From Salinibacter altiplanensis (GTDB lineage Bacteria > Bacteroidota > Rhodothermia > Rhodothermales > Salinibacteraceae), in the NCBI RefSeq assembly GCF_002894645.1, contig NZ_NCQY01000002.1:212901-276900 (forward strand): a stretch of 64,000 nt of DNA. The letters are read 5' to 3'. The position numbers and the translations under genes are program-made. Under the pieces are notes generated by a model that saw only the letters and a list, made by a program, of their open reading frames with translations, was not told where the DNA came from and ran no database searches. Positions 1 to 9,388 of the stretch are shown piece after piece; the stretch's first letter is position 1; every line of letters begins with the position of its first letter.

Positions 1-2
1 AT

Positions 3-602
3 GCCCACTTCGACACGATCAGCGCCTTCATCAAAAGCCTGCGCGGGTCCGATCCCGACGCGGCGCTCTACTGGCTTGCCCGGATGTTGTACGCGGGGGA
101 GGAGCCGCGCTTCATTCTGCGGCGGATGCTCATCTTCGCGGCTGAGGACGTGGGGATCGCCGACCCGCGGGCCCTGCAGGTGGCCCAGAGTGCGGCGGAG
201 GGGTTCGACTACGTGGGCATGCCGGAGGGGCAGTTTCTAATCGCCGAGTGCTGCCTCTACCTGGCCACGGCCCCAAAAAGCAACACCACGTTTGCCTACT
301 TCGACGCGCTCGAACATGTCCGTGAGGAGCAGACCGAGGGCGTCCCGCAGCACCTCAAGGACCCGTCTCGCGACAAAGACGGCCTGGGCCACGGCGAGGG
401 CTACAAGTACCCCCACGCGTACCGCGAGCACTACACGCCGCAGCAGTATCTCCCCAACGAGATGCAGGGCACCTACTTCTACGATCCGAGCACAGAGGGA
501 TACGAGGAACAGGTCGCCGACCGGCTGGCGCAGTGGCGGGAGCGCGACTTCGACGAGGACGTGGTGAAACGGGCACACCAATACGCCGACGACGAAGCGT
601 AA
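3..602 (+). CDS. rarA: Replication-associated recombination protein A, C-terminal part (partial)
   Basis: This is the last 199 residues of a RarA/MgsA-type AAA+ ATPase, which acts at stalled replication forks; the Walker motifs lie upstream of the window. The reading frame is already open at base 3. It carries the conserved stretch HFDTISAFIKSLRGSDPDAA followed by YWLARML and AAEDVGIADP, typical of the helical and tetramerisation domains. The C-terminal part (KYPHAYREHY, QQYLPNEMQG, FYDPSTEGYE) matches the usual family ending. It is complete at the 3' end, with a TAA stop at 600-602. No downstream gene is close enough to suggest an operon. Confidence 0.93.
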   Translation, partial: AHFDTISAFIKSLRGSDPDAALYWLARMLYAGEEPRFILRRMLIFAAEDVGIADPRALQVAQSAAEGFDYVGMPEGQFLIAECCLYLATAPKSNTTFAYFDALEHVREEQTEGVPQHLKDPSRDKDGLGHGEGYKYPHAYREHYTPQQYLPNEMQGTYFYDPSTEGYEEQVADRLAQWRERDFDEDVVKRAHQYADDEA

Positions 603-1150
603 CGTCTTCGTGGATCCGGCGGGGAGGCCGGGAGTGGATCCGAGATGCTGGAACCCGTCGTGCAGATTTGAATTGTGCTATTCAGGATTAGCCAGTGATC
701 GTCCCACGTGGCGATGCTGGCCGTCTTTCGAATCATCCGCGTTCATGCACATGCGTCACGCCGACGTGCGCAGTTCTCACCTCTCGTCCTCTGTCCGGAC
801 CCTCACTGCGCCGGTGTGTCTCTGTTCGTGTTTGCGTAGCATGATTGCGTCCTGTCGCGGATAACGCCAGTCCCCCGGAGTCTTTTTTCCGGCCCTGATG
901 CGGGCGTCTCGCACCGGGCACTCTCTCCCTGGCGAGACCAGACTGCGTCTCGTATGGACTGAACTGTGGGATTGAACTGGCGAGAACGCAACGCTCTTGC
1001 GTCCCACTTGAGCAGAGAGGGTATCCGTTGCTCTCTCCTACAGTTGGGCTTCCAAGGACGATGGGGTCCGTGTATTTCCGTCGCCCTCGTGCTCAGTCCG
1101 ACGTCCGCCCCCCCTCGTTTTCGTTCAACACCCCAACACACCCCTCAACC
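603..1150. other. Intergenic region, no gene seen
   Basis: About 550 bases between rarA and the rhodanese gene. Open frames exist on both strands, but none has a protein-like composition or a recognisable motif, and they overlap each other. It presumably holds the rarA terminator and the promoter of the rhodanese gene, but I could not pick either with confidence. Confidence 0.5.
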
Positions 1151-2011
1151 ATGAGTACCTACGCAAATCCCGACGTACTTGTCTCCACCGACTGGGCCGC
1201 CGATCGCCTCGACAATCCCGATGTGCGGTTTGTCGAGGTGGACGTGGACACCTCCGCCTACGAGGAGGGCCACGTGCCCGGCGCCGTTGGCTGGAACTGG
1301 GAAACACAACTGGCCGACACGCAGACGCGCGATCTGGCCTCGAAAGAGAATTTCCAGGATCTCCTGCGCGACTCGGGCATCGACGACGACACGACGATCG
1401 TCCTCTATGGCGACAACGACAACTGGTTTGCTGCCTGGGCCTTCTGGCAGCTTACGTACTACGGCCACGAGGACACGAAAGTCCTGGACGGCGGCCGCAA
1501 GAAGTGGCTCGCCGAGGACTACCCTCTGAGTACCGAGGCGCCGGACCACGAGGCGGGCAACTGGTCTGCTTCGGCCCCCGACAACTCGATCCGTGCCTTT
1601 TCCGGCTACGTGCAGCAGACGCTCGACCGCGACGACGTGGAGCTGGTCGATGTGCGCTCCCCGGAAGAGTTTAGTGGCGAGAAGCTGGGACCCGAGGGCC
1701 TGAACGAGGGCGCGCAGCGCGGCGGTCACATCCCCGGCGCCCACAACATCAGCTGGAGCGAGGCCGTGAATGAGGACGGCACCTTCAAGAGCGCCGAAGA
1801 GCTGAAAGAAATCTACGAGAAGCGGGGCATCACGCCGGAGAAGGAGACCATTGCCTACTGCCGCATCGGCGAGCGGTCGAGCCACAGCTGGTTCGTGCTC
1901 TCGCAGCTCCTCGGCCACCCGCGCGTTCGAAACTACGACGGCTCGTGGACCGAGTGGGGCAACCTCGTGGGGGTTCCCATCGAGACGGGGGCCGATCCCG
2001 TGGCGGCGTAG
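1151..2011 (+). CDS. Thiosulfate sulfurtransferase (tandem rhodanese)
   Basis: A 286-residue protein with two rhodanese domains, as in thiosulfate/3-mercaptopyruvate sulfurtransferases. The N-terminal, inactive domain runs to about residue 125 (VEVDVDTSAYEEGHVPGA, then VLYGDNDNWFAAWAFW). The C-terminal domain holds the active-site loop CRIGERSSHSWF, whose first Cys carries the persulfide. This loop is of the thiosulfate-type seen in actinobacterial CysA-like enzymes rather than the CGSGVTA of SseA. The frame is open further upstream, but the ATG at 1151 gives the usual family N-terminus. The enzyme should be cytoplasmic. The protein is strongly acidic, as expected for a halophile. A clear terminator hairpin follows. 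Confidence 0.93.
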   Translation: MSTYANPDVLVSTDWAADRLDNPDVRFVEVDVDTSAYEEGHVPGAVGWNWETQLADTQTRDLASKENFQDLLRDSGIDDDTTIVLYGDNDNWFAAWAFWQLTYYGHEDTKVLDGGRKKWLAEDYPLSTEAPDHEAGNWSASAPDNSIRAFSGYVQQTLDRDDVELVDVRSPEEFSGEKLGPEGLNEGAQRGGHIPGAHNISWSEAVNEDGTFKSAEELKEIYEKRGITPEKETIAYCRIGERSSHSWFVLSQLLGHPRVRNYDGSWTEWGNLVGVPIETGADPVAA

Positions 2012-2045
2012 GGCCCCGCTCCATATCCTTGAGAACGGTCCCAAG

Positions 2046-2091
2046 GGCCGCTCCGCTCCCGACAGCCGTCGGGAGAGGGGGCGGCCTTTTT
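2046..2091 (+). terminator. Rho-independent terminator after the rhodanese gene
   Basis: A GC-rich stem with arms GGCCGCTCCGCTCCCGAC and GTCGGGAGAGGGGGCGGCC (small internal mismatches), a very short loop, then TTTTT at 2087-2091. It starts about 35 bases after the rhodanese stop codon and is the clearest terminator in the window. Confidence 0.85.
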
Positions 2092-2195
2092 GCATTGGGA
2101 CGGTGGACGTGGGGGCCTTCGTTTGAGGATGCGGGCGTCAACCGGTACCCTTGCTGTGACCCACGCACTCCGCGAACGACCAATGCCCCCGGCAC

Positions 2196-2759
2196 ATGGA
2201 CCGCTGGCTTCGGTGGGCCCGCCGCATCGACCGCCTAAACGACCGGCTCGGCCGCCTGCTCTACTGGCTGACCCTGGCGATGGTGGGGGTGGGGGCGTTC
2301 AACGCCCTGGCCCGCTACCTCGACAAGTACACGGGCCTGGGGCTGAGCTCCAACCTCTGGATTGAGATGCAGTGGTACCTCTTCAGCCTCGTGTTCCTAC
2401 TGGGGGCGGCCTACACGCTGGAGTACGACGACCACGTGCGGGTCGACGTGCTGTACAACCGGCTCTCGCGTCGGGGACGGGCGTGGATCGACATCCTGGG
2501 CACGGTGTGCTTTCTCCTGCCGTTCTGCGGGCTGGTGTTGTGGATGTCGATCCCGTTTGTGAGCAACTCGTGGGTGATCCTCGAGGGGTCGCCCGACCCC
2601 GGCGGCCTGCCCCGCTACCCCATCAAAACCGTCATTCCGCTGGCCCTCCTGTTGGTGATGGCGCAGGGAGGGGCCCTCATCATCCGGAAGGTGGCCGTGC
2701 TTCGGGGCCACGAGGTCACCGATCCGACGGACCGCGAGTCCCGGCCCCGAATGGGGTGA
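2196..2759 (+). CDS. TRAP transporter small permease (DctQ family)
   Basis: A 187-residue membrane protein with four hydrophobic segments (about 19-40, 55-75, 97-120 and 145-165). It matches the DctQ small subunit of tripartite ATP-independent periplasmic transporters, including the FNALARYL region after helix 1, WIEMQWYLFSLVFLLGAAY, and the following DDHVRVDVLY motif. It partners the large permease encoded 206 bases downstream. Ligands are usually carboxylates, but the substrate cannot be read from the permeases. No periplasmic DctP-type binding protein is encoded next to it. Confidence 0.92.
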   Translation: MDRWLRWARRIDRLNDRLGRLLYWLTLAMVGVGAFNALARYLDKYTGLGLSSNLWIEMQWYLFSLVFLLGAAYTLEYDDHVRVDVLYNRLSRRGRAWIDILGTVCFLLPFCGLVLWMSIPFVSNSWVILEGSPDPGGLPRYPIKTVIPLALLLVMAQGGALIIRKVAVLRGHEVTDPTDRESRPRMG

Positions 2760-2831
2760 CGGGATCCCCTCAGTCCTCGCAAGGGCCCCTCCCCGATGCC
2801 ATTTCCGGGTGTCAACGGCGGTCTCCGAGGG

Positions 2832-2933
2832 GATGCGTGATGAGTGATGCAGTGATGTGTGAAGAGTTGTGAGTACTCGAAATACAGGTCCGGGTTCACG
2901 CGTCACGAACCACGCCTCACACGACATACTCAC
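2832..2933. repeat. REP-like inverted repeat built from GTGATG / TCACG units
   Basis: The left half (2832-2875) is dense in GTGATG-type units (ATGCGTGATGAGTGATGC and so on). The right half (2895-2933) is dense in the complementary TCACG/CTCAC units, so the element can fold on itself. It sits between the two TRAP permease genes. A related element occurs at 49291-49360. No protein is encoded here. Confidence 0.55.
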
Positions 2934-2965
2934 GTAAATTTTCGAGACGCAGACGACCACTGCCC

Positions 2966-4312
2966 ATGGGTGCCGATCTCCTCGCCCCGCTGATGTTTGC
3001 GGGGGCCCTCCTGTTGATCTTTTCCGGGTACCCCGTCGCGTTTTCCCTCGGCGGGACGGCCCTCGTGTTCATGTTCATCGGCGAGCAGGCGGGCCTGCTC
3101 AGCTGGGGCCTCCTCCAGGCGATGCCGTCCCGCATCTTTGGGGTGATGTCGAACTTTATCCTCCTCGCGGTGCCCTTCTTCATCTTCATGGGCACCATGC
3201 TGGAGAAATCGCGCCTGGCGGCGGACCTGCTCACGACGATCGGGCAGCTGTTTGGGGGGATGCGAGGGGGGCTCGCGATCGCGGTCGTGTTCGTGGGGGC
3301 CTTGCTGGCCGCGGCCACGGGCGTCGTGGGGGCGTCGGTCGTGGCGATGGGCCTTATCTCGATGCCGGTGATGCTGCGCTACGGCTACTCCGAGGAGCTG
3401 TCGTCCGGCGTCATCACGGCGGCGGGGACCCTCGGACAGATCATTCCGCCGAGCATTGTGCTCATCGTGCTGGCCGACCAACTCGGCATCAGCGTGGGGG
3501 ACCTTTTCATCGGCGCGCTGGTGCCGGGCGTCGCCCTGGCGAGCCTCTACGCCCTGTACGCAGGCGGGGTGGCGCTCCTCTGGCCCGATGTGGCACCCGC
3601 CCTCCCTGAAGAAACGCGCGACATCGCGCCGATGCGCCTGCTGAAGCGCGTGCTTCTGGTGATGCTGCCGCCCCTGGTGCTCATCCTGCTCGTCCTGGGC
3701 AGCATCTTCGCCGGGGTGGCGACCCCCACCGAGGCCGGGGCGCTCGGGGCCGTGGGGGCGATGGCGCTTGCCGCGGCCAACGGGCGCCTGTCGATGACGG
3801 CCCTCCACGAGACGATGGACGAGACCCTGCGGCTGACCTCCATGGTCATGTTCCTGCTGGTGGGCTCCACGGCCTTCTCGCTCGTGTTTCGGGGACTGGG
3901 CGGGGACTTCTGGGTGGAGGGGCTCTTGACGAACCTGCCGGGTGGGGTCATCGGCTTTCTGGTGGTGGCCAACCTGGTCATCTTCCTGCTCGGGTTCTTC
4001 ATCGACTTCTTCGAGATCGCGTTCATCATCATTCCGTTGCTGCAGGCCCCGGCCGCTCGGCTGTTGCCGCCGGAGTTTGGGGCCACGGCGGACGCCGCGC
4101 TCGTGTGGTTCGGCGTGATGGTGGGGATGAATCTGCAGACCTCGTTCCTGACGCCGCCCTTCGGGTTCGCGCTCTTCTACCTCCGCGGCGTGGCGCCCGA
4201 TGAGGTAAATACCACGCAGATCTACCGAGGCGCGGTGCCCTTTATCGTAATTCAGGTGCTCGGGCTGGTGGCGCTGATGCTGTTTCCCGAGATGGTGACC
4301 TGGGCGCTGTGA
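2966..4312 (+). CDS. TRAP transporter large permease (DctM family)
   Basis: A 448-residue, highly hydrophobic protein with about 12 membrane segments, of normal length for a DctM-type TRAP large permease. It forms the ion-coupled translocation channel with the DctQ subunit. Family hallmarks are LLAVPFFIFMGTMLEKS (about 69-85), GASVVAMGLISMPVMLRYGY, GTLGQIIPPSIVLIVLADQ, GVATPTEAGALGAVGAMALA and, near the end, MNLQTSFLTPPFGFALFYLR. The gene lies on the same strand as DctQ, separated by the REP-like element. It converges on the following minus-strand gene with only about 20 bases between the stop codons. Confidence 0.95.
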   Translation: MGADLLAPLMFAGALLLIFSGYPVAFSLGGTALVFMFIGEQAGLLSWGLLQAMPSRIFGVMSNFILLAVPFFIFMGTMLEKSRLAADLLTTIGQLFGGMRGGLAIAVVFVGALLAAATGVVGASVVAMGLISMPVMLRYGYSEELSSGVITAAGTLGQIIPPSIVLIVLADQLGISVGDLFIGALVPGVALASLYALYAGGVALLWPDVAPALPEETRDIAPMRLLKRVLLVMLPPLVLILLVLGSIFAGVATPTEAGALGAVGAMALAAANGRLSMTALHETMDETLRLTSMVMFLLVGSTAFSLVFRGLGGDFWVEGLLTNLPGGVIGFLVVANLVIFLLGFFIDFFEIAFIIIPLLQAPAARLLPPEFGATADAALVWFGVMVGMNLQTSFLTPPFGFALFYLRGVAPDEVNTTQIYRGAVPFIVIQVLGLVALMLFPEMVTWAL

Positions 4313-4316
4313 GCAC

Positions 4317-4330
4317 GGCCCGACCGGGCC
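4317..4330. terminator. Short GC hairpin between convergent genes
   Basis: GGCCC-GACC-GGGCC lies in the 19 bases between the DctM stop and the end of the convergent gene. There is no T tract, so termination activity is a guess. Confidence 0.35.
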
Positions 4331-4331
4331 G

Positions 4332-6026
4332 CTAGGCGTAGACGGCCAGGCGCCAGAGGAAGAGGAAGGGCACTCCGTACTGCGCCGCCCCCAGGAGAGA
4401 CGTGCCCACGAGCACGAGCGGGCTCAGAGCCACGAGGGGCAGGAGGGTCCACGCGGGGGGATCACACACTCGCCAGTGATCGAAGAGCACGCGGAAGGAA
4501 ACAGAGAGGAGGGCAAGGGCACCGCCCCCAAGCAGCATGAGGGAAAAGAGCGACGGTGACAGCGGAGCGCCCGGGCCCGCGGCGAGGGCGATGGGGGGGA
4601 CCAGCAGGACGGGCCAGCACGGCCACGCAATGAGCATGAGCCCCTGCGCCCCCGAAAAGCGCATCCCGAGTCGAGCCGTTGCTACCAAGATCCCCATCCA
4701 GAGTAGGAGCCCGACGATCGCGCCCCCGCCCACAACGAGGCCGGCCAGCACCGGGTATCTGATGCCCGGTGCCAGCGCGGTTCGCACGACGGGAGGCAGG
4801 GCAGCGAGCACATGTTCGGTGACGGGCGCGGCCGCTGCCAGTTGGGCCATACGGGTGGCCGTGAGGCCGAGGCTTCCTCCCACGAGGCCCAGCAGCAGGC
4901 CGTTGGCGCCGAAGGAGGCGTCGCGTCCGTTGCGAAGGGCATCCCGGTAAAACCCCGGCGCCGCAAAATACCGGACCACGGTCTCTCGCACAAAGAGGCT
5001 TCTGGCGTACAAAAGCCCGAGTGCGGCCACGAGCCCCCAGCCCACGAGGACGAGGCCGTACGAGCTCGCCGGGGGGGAACCGTCGGGAAACGCGAAGGTG
5101 CGCTGGGCATCTGCGTAGATGCCCTGAACGACCCGCGCCGCGGGACGGGGGATTCCGGCCGCGTCGTGCAGTCCGTAGTGCCGCGCGGACAGGGGAGGCG
5201 TCGCCGCGTCCTGCCACCGGGCGACGAAAACGACAGGGGGCGCCGTGCGGGAGGAGTTGAGGAGCCGAGACAAGCTGGTCTCTAAATACCGGGCCTGGCG
5301 CTCCGCAGAGTGGGGCACCTGCAGTCCAGACGAGGCGGACGGACGCGTCCACGTCCCCAAAGCTCCAATGCCGACTCCATTCGTGTGGGCAGGCCACGCC
5401 CGCCACTGCTCTGCGGGACGCGGACGGCCCCGGAGGTCGAGCAGGGGCCGATCCACGGCGTCTTGGCATCGATCGGCGGTGGAAGCGAATGGAGTTACGT
5501 AGTAGGTCTGGAGCGACGGAGACCGGCCGTGGACACGACTCGCCCAGCGACGCAGGTGCTCACAGGTCTGGGGGACTGTCGTATCGACGCCCTGAGCAAG
5601 GCCGACGTGGGTAATCGAAGGATGTCGATCGGCGAGAGCGAGAAGCCGGGTCAGCGTGGGACCGACCCGAGAGAGTGTGTCCGCCAGGGAGGCGGCCGAG
5701 GCGTGACGGATCGGCAGGTCGACGTACAGACGCAGGCCCAGCGAATCGGCCCGGCCCGCGATCGTGTCGGGGGGGAGGCGTGTGAGCCGGACGGCCGTGG
5801 CCCCGGTGGCTGCGATGCGGTCCAGGGCGGAGAGGGCCGAGTCCGGTGGAGACGGCGGCGTCCAGACGATGCCGAGTGTGGGCGCGGCGGAGGACGACGA
5901 CGAAGAGAGCGCGGATGGCGGCGGAGGGGCAGGTGCCGACGACGAGGGGACGAGGCCAAGGAGCACGCCCATCAAGAGGAGAGAAAAAGAAAAAACGGAA
6001 GAGGATGTGGGGACGAGAAAATTCAT
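4332..6026 (-). CDS. Exported barrel-like/polytopic membrane fusion protein, function unknown
   Basis: A 564-residue protein. It starts with a signal-like segment (FSLLLMGVLLGLVPSSSA), then a low-complexity Ser/Pro/Ala linker. A roughly 270-residue domain follows that reads like part of a TIM-barrel glycosidase fold: TGATAVRLTRLPPDTIAGRA, ADSLGLRLYVDLPI, and VVFVARWQDA near its end. The C-terminal 240 residues form about six membrane helices, a layout resembling Yip1-type membrane domains. I see no obvious pair of catalytic acids in the barrel part, so enzymatic activity is doubtful. It faces the TRAP genes convergently and is probably transcribed alone. Confidence 0.75.
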   Translation of the reverse strand: MNFLVPTSSSVFSFSLLLMGVLLGLVPSSSAPAPPPPSALSSSSSSAAPTLGIVWTPPSPPDSALSALDRIAATGATAVRLTRLPPDTIAGRADSLGLRLYVDLPIRHASAASLADTLSRVGPTLTRLLALADRHPSITHVGLAQGVDTTVPQTCEHLRRWASRVHGRSPSLQTYYVTPFASTADRCQDAVDRPLLDLRGRPRPAEQWRAWPAHTNGVGIGALGTWTRPSASSGLQVPHSAERQARYLETSLSRLLNSSRTAPPVVFVARWQDAATPPLSARHYGLHDAAGIPRPAARVVQGIYADAQRTFAFPDGSPPASSYGLVLVGWGLVAALGLLYARSLFVRETVVRYFAAPGFYRDALRNGRDASFGANGLLLGLVGGSLGLTATRMAQLAAAAPVTEHVLAALPPVVRTALAPGIRYPVLAGLVVGGGAIVGLLLWMGILVATARLGMRFSGAQGLMLIAWPCWPVLLVPPIALAAGPGAPLSPSLFSLMLLGGGALALLSVSFRVLFDHWRVCDPPAWTLLPLVALSPLVLVGTSLLGAAQYGVPFLFLWRLAVYA

Positions 6027-6679
6027 GTGTGAAGCGGCAGAACGGGACCGGTTGACCGGGTTCCTATGCTAGAGAGTGAAAGACAACGGGCCCACGAATT
6101 TCCGATGGGAGGGAGGGTAGTACACCTTGGTTGATCCGGGACATTGGCTCTGCCAATGACTCCATTCTACGAGGGTTTCTGGAACGATGAATCCAAATCT
6201 TGCTCCCCCAACTCTCTTTTTGTGCACGCAAATTTGCCGTCTTCTAACGTACGTTCGCGTCGTGGGCTTGTCCATGGTTCTCAGGGCAATCTGGCCGTTC
6301 CTTCACTTGCCCGCTTCCACTCTGGGGGGCGTGTCCGGTTCTGGGACGACTCCACGTCCGCAACAGAAGCATGATGCGCGCCTGGCAATGTCCCATGGCA
6401 ATGGGGATACACCGGAAAGGCGGTGCTGAAGGCGTGGCGGTGGATGCTCGTGCTGGCCTGTTTGAAGAAGATAATTGAAAGCCGTTCAGAGAAGGGTTGA
6501 CGGAGGGCTGCCGCGTCTGAGAGCCTTGTCTTCGCAGATTCCCATTTCCACGGCAGGCATCTTCAGTTCCTGCGTCTCCCGCTGTTGGAGTACCACGGGA
6601 CACAAGGCGCTATGTGCAAGACGATTGTTCAGGACCAGGTGGTCCTAAGTGCCTCTTACGGCTTTTTTGAAGTGAGCTA
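6027..6679. other. Divergent intergenic region with promoters, no gene seen
   Basis: About 650 bases between two divergent genes, so it should hold promoters for both. I see a perfect small hairpin, ATTGGC-TCT-GCCAAT (6143-6157), and a palindromic CCCATGGCAATGGG near 6395. Short open frames on both strands show no protein-like features. Confidence 0.5.
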
Positions 6680-9166
6680 TTGAAAAACATCATGGGTCGA
6701 TTTGGAGCAGCCTATTCCTGCCGGACGATGATCGTGGGGTTGGTCTTCTTGGCCGCTGCGATCCTCGCCAGGGCCCTCCACGCGCAGAAAACTGGACCAC
6801 GCATTTCCGCGGTCCAGCCCGATCCGATTGTTGGTAGTATCGACTGGAGGGAGCTGACCATACAGGGCGGTGGGTTCGACGAAGACTTTGCCGTGCGGCT
6901 CCACGCGGAAGACGTGGTGGATACGGTAATCGAAGCAGAGGACCGGTTGACGTACGTCGATGCCCAGACCGTGCGGGTGCGAGCTGTTTTTGGGACTGCG
7001 GCCAGCACGTGGACGGTGCAGGTCCTCCACCCGGACGGCGTCTCTTCGAACGTTGACACATTCAGGGTGGAAGCGCCGCCGCCGAAAATCGATGTCGTGC
7101 GGCCCCTTCGGCGGACTCAGGACGGGACCTCATTCAAGGTAACCGTCCAGGGGGCTACAATGACCCCCTCCTCGACGGTGCGGTGGAACGGGAACGACCT
7201 TCCCACCACCCCCATCAAGTCCAGCCCGAAACCCAACGCGATCACCATTGGGCTGGAGGCCACCGTGCCACCGGGTAGGGTTGAGGGCCCGGGCCAAAAT
7301 GCGATTACGGTGCACACACCTCCACCGGGGGGCGGGACCTCGTCCCCGACGTTTTTCACTGTGGCTGCGCAGCCGTTTTATCAGACGACGTGGTTTTATG
7401 TGGGACTTGTGGGCCTGATCATCGTGGGCGGACTGGGGCTTCACCGGCTTCGGGTGAAGCATGTCCGTGAGAAGGAGCTTGAGCAGAAGATCCAGCGGCG
7501 TACCGCGGCGCTCCGGAAGGAGAAGGAACGGACGGAGAAGCAGGCCCGGCGCCTCAAAGAACTAGACGAGGCGCGCCGGCGACTGTTTGAGGATCTTTCC
7601 CATGAGCTGCGAACCCCCCTGACGATGATTAGCATGCCCCTCCGCACCGTACTGGCCGATGGGGACGAGACGCCTCCCGATGAGAGGCAAGAACTGCTGA
7701 CCGCGGCTCTCCGCAACGCCAATCGGTTGGAGGATCTGGTGGATCAGGTGCTGAAGCTTTCGTGTGCCGAGACTGGTCGTCTCTCCCTCGATCCGAGCCC
7801 AGGGGATCTGGTGGCGTTCGCTCGCGAAACGACGCGTTCGTTTGAGCCGATGGCTGAGCGAAACGACGTTCAGCTTCGCTTTCGCACCGACCCGGAGCAG
7901 GTACCCAGTGTGTTCGATTCCGAAAAGCTGCGCTCTGTGCTGGGCAATCTGCTCGAAAATGCCCTCAAATACACCCCTGGAGGTGGAAAGGTCCTGCTTC
8001 ATGTAAAGCACCCGTCGGAGCAGACCGCTGTGCTTCGTGTCTCCGACACCGGCCCCGGCATCCCCGAAGACGAGATCCCCGACCTCTTTGATCGGTTCTG
8101 CCGGGGGACGGAAGCCCATGACCATCAGGCAGACGGATCCGGCCTGGGCCTGTCGCTGGCCAACAAGCTGGCAGAGTTGCATGGGGGCTCGATTGAGGTC
8201 GAGAGTGAACTGGGGATGGGAAGCACCTTCAGCGTTCGCCTTCCGGTCCAGGCCCCCGAGGCCGAGCCGGTGGACCGGGTGAGGGACGAGGACAGTGTGG
8301 AAGCCCGAGCAGACGCCTCGGTGACACCGGACGAGAACGGCGAGTTGGAGTGGGGGCGCGCACGTCCCGAGACCAGACGCGACGCCGCGAGCAACGGCGC
8401 CGCGCCTGCAGAATCGTCCCCGACCCTTCTCGTCGTGGAGGACAACGCGGAGACAGGCACGTACCTTCGAGGCCAACTCTCTGACGTCTACCACGTCCTG
8501 GAGGCCCAAGACGGCGCGGAGGCCCTCGACTGGGTTCAGGCGGCGTCCCCCGATCTTGTCCTCAGCGATGTGATGATGCCCGGGATGGACGGTGTGGAGC
8601 TGTGCCGCCGCGTCAAGAGCGACGATGCGCTGTGCGACGTGCCGGTCCTGCTGCTCACGGCCAAGGCCGGGGAGGACGCCGAGGTGGAAGGCCTCGACGC
8701 CGGAGCCGACGCATACGTCGAGAAGCCGTTCTCAATGGAAACGCTCCGTGCTCGCATCCGGTCGGTCCTTGACCGTCGAGAGGCCCTGCGCGGGCAGTAC
8801 GGCCAGGAGGTGGTGATGCGCCCCACCGACATTTCCGTGACGCCGGAGCAAGAAGCGTTCTACGAGGAGGCGCGGGCCGTGGTGGAGGCGCACATCGACG
8901 AGTCCGGATTCACCGTCGAGCAATTTGCGAGCGAAATGTCGGTGAGCCGCAGCACGTTGCGTCGCCGACTGAAAGAGGCCACGGGGCAGACCCCCGCTGA
9001 ATTTGTCCGACACCTCCGCCTGAAGCGAGCGGCCCAGTTGCTACGAGAGGACGCGCACCTGCGGGTCTATCAGGTGGCCGATGCCGTCGGATACGAGAGT
9101 CCGGATCACTTCTCTCGGCTCTTCCGCGATCAGTTTGACGCTTCTCCGTCGAAGTACCCCGAGTAG
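6680..9166 (+). CDS. Hybrid histidine kinase with IPT/TIG-like sensor, receiver and AraC output
   Basis: An 828-residue one-protein two-component system. In order: an N-terminal hydrophobic signal/anchor (about 16-36); two IPT/TIG-like beta domains outside the membrane (about 40-130 and 132-227); a membrane helix (234-255); a coiled coil; HisKA with phospho-His308 in SHELRTP; HATPase_c with N-box NLLENALKY, DTGPGIPEDE and GSGLGLSLANKL; a receiver with phospho-Asp630 in LVLSDVMMPGMDG; and an AraC-type double HTH (about 725-828). This is the hybrid two-component plan common in Bacteroidota, but the usual beta-propeller sensor is replaced by TIG-like domains. The TTG start has a purine-rich GAAGTGAG upstream; ATG at 6692 is the alternative. 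Targets are unknown. Confidence 0.93.
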   Translation: MKNIMGRFGAAYSCRTMIVGLVFLAAAILARALHAQKTGPRISAVQPDPIVGSIDWRELTIQGGGFDEDFAVRLHAEDVVDTVIEAEDRLTYVDAQTVRVRAVFGTAASTWTVQVLHPDGVSSNVDTFRVEAPPPKIDVVRPLRRTQDGTSFKVTVQGATMTPSSTVRWNGNDLPTTPIKSSPKPNAITIGLEATVPPGRVEGPGQNAITVHTPPPGGGTSSPTFFTVAAQPFYQTTWFYVGLVGLIIVGGLGLHRLRVKHVREKELEQKIQRRTAALRKEKERTEKQARRLKELDEARRRLFEDLSHELRTPLTMISMPLRTVLADGDETPPDERQELLTAALRNANRLEDLVDQVLKLSCAETGRLSLDPSPGDLVAFARETTRSFEPMAERNDVQLRFRTDPEQVPSVFDSEKLRSVLGNLLENALKYTPGGGKVLLHVKHPSEQTAVLRVSDTGPGIPEDEIPDLFDRFCRGTEAHDHQADGSGLGLSLANKLAELHGGSIEVESELGMGSTFSVRLPVQAPEAEPVDRVRDEDSVEARADASVTPDENGELEWGRARPETRRDAASNGAAPAESSPTLLVVEDNAETGTYLRGQLSDVYHVLEAQDGAEALDWVQAASPDLVLSDVMMPGMDGVELCRRVKSDDALCDVPVLLLTAKAGEDAEVEGLDAGADAYVEKPFSMETLRARIRSVLDRREALRGQYGQEVVMRPTDISVTPEQEAFYEEARAVVEAHIDESGFTVEQFASEMSVSRSTLRRRLKEATGQTPAEFVRHLRLKRAAQLLREDAHLRVYQVADAVGYESPDHFSRLFRDQFDASPSKYPE

Positions 9167-9388
9167 AAACAGCCGGCCTGTTCTGCCCCTTGTCTCTGGT
9201 TCTGTTGGGAGGCACTGTGGTGACGTGAGTCGGGAATCACGTGGTGTCCGCGCAGGGGCTTCAAAACCCCTCGGAAATCCGTCGTGACGAATGAGTCGGG
9301 GCAGACTGACGCGTATCTAAGGAGGGAGAGAAGACATCCTGTACGCGAAGGTTTGGTCAATCCCCATAACCGATTCGCTTTCAGAACC

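Noticed and set aside
1145-2095. Minus-strand frame of 316 codons opposite the rhodanese gene
   Set aside because: Antisense shadow of a well-supported enzyme gene, common in GC-rich DNA.
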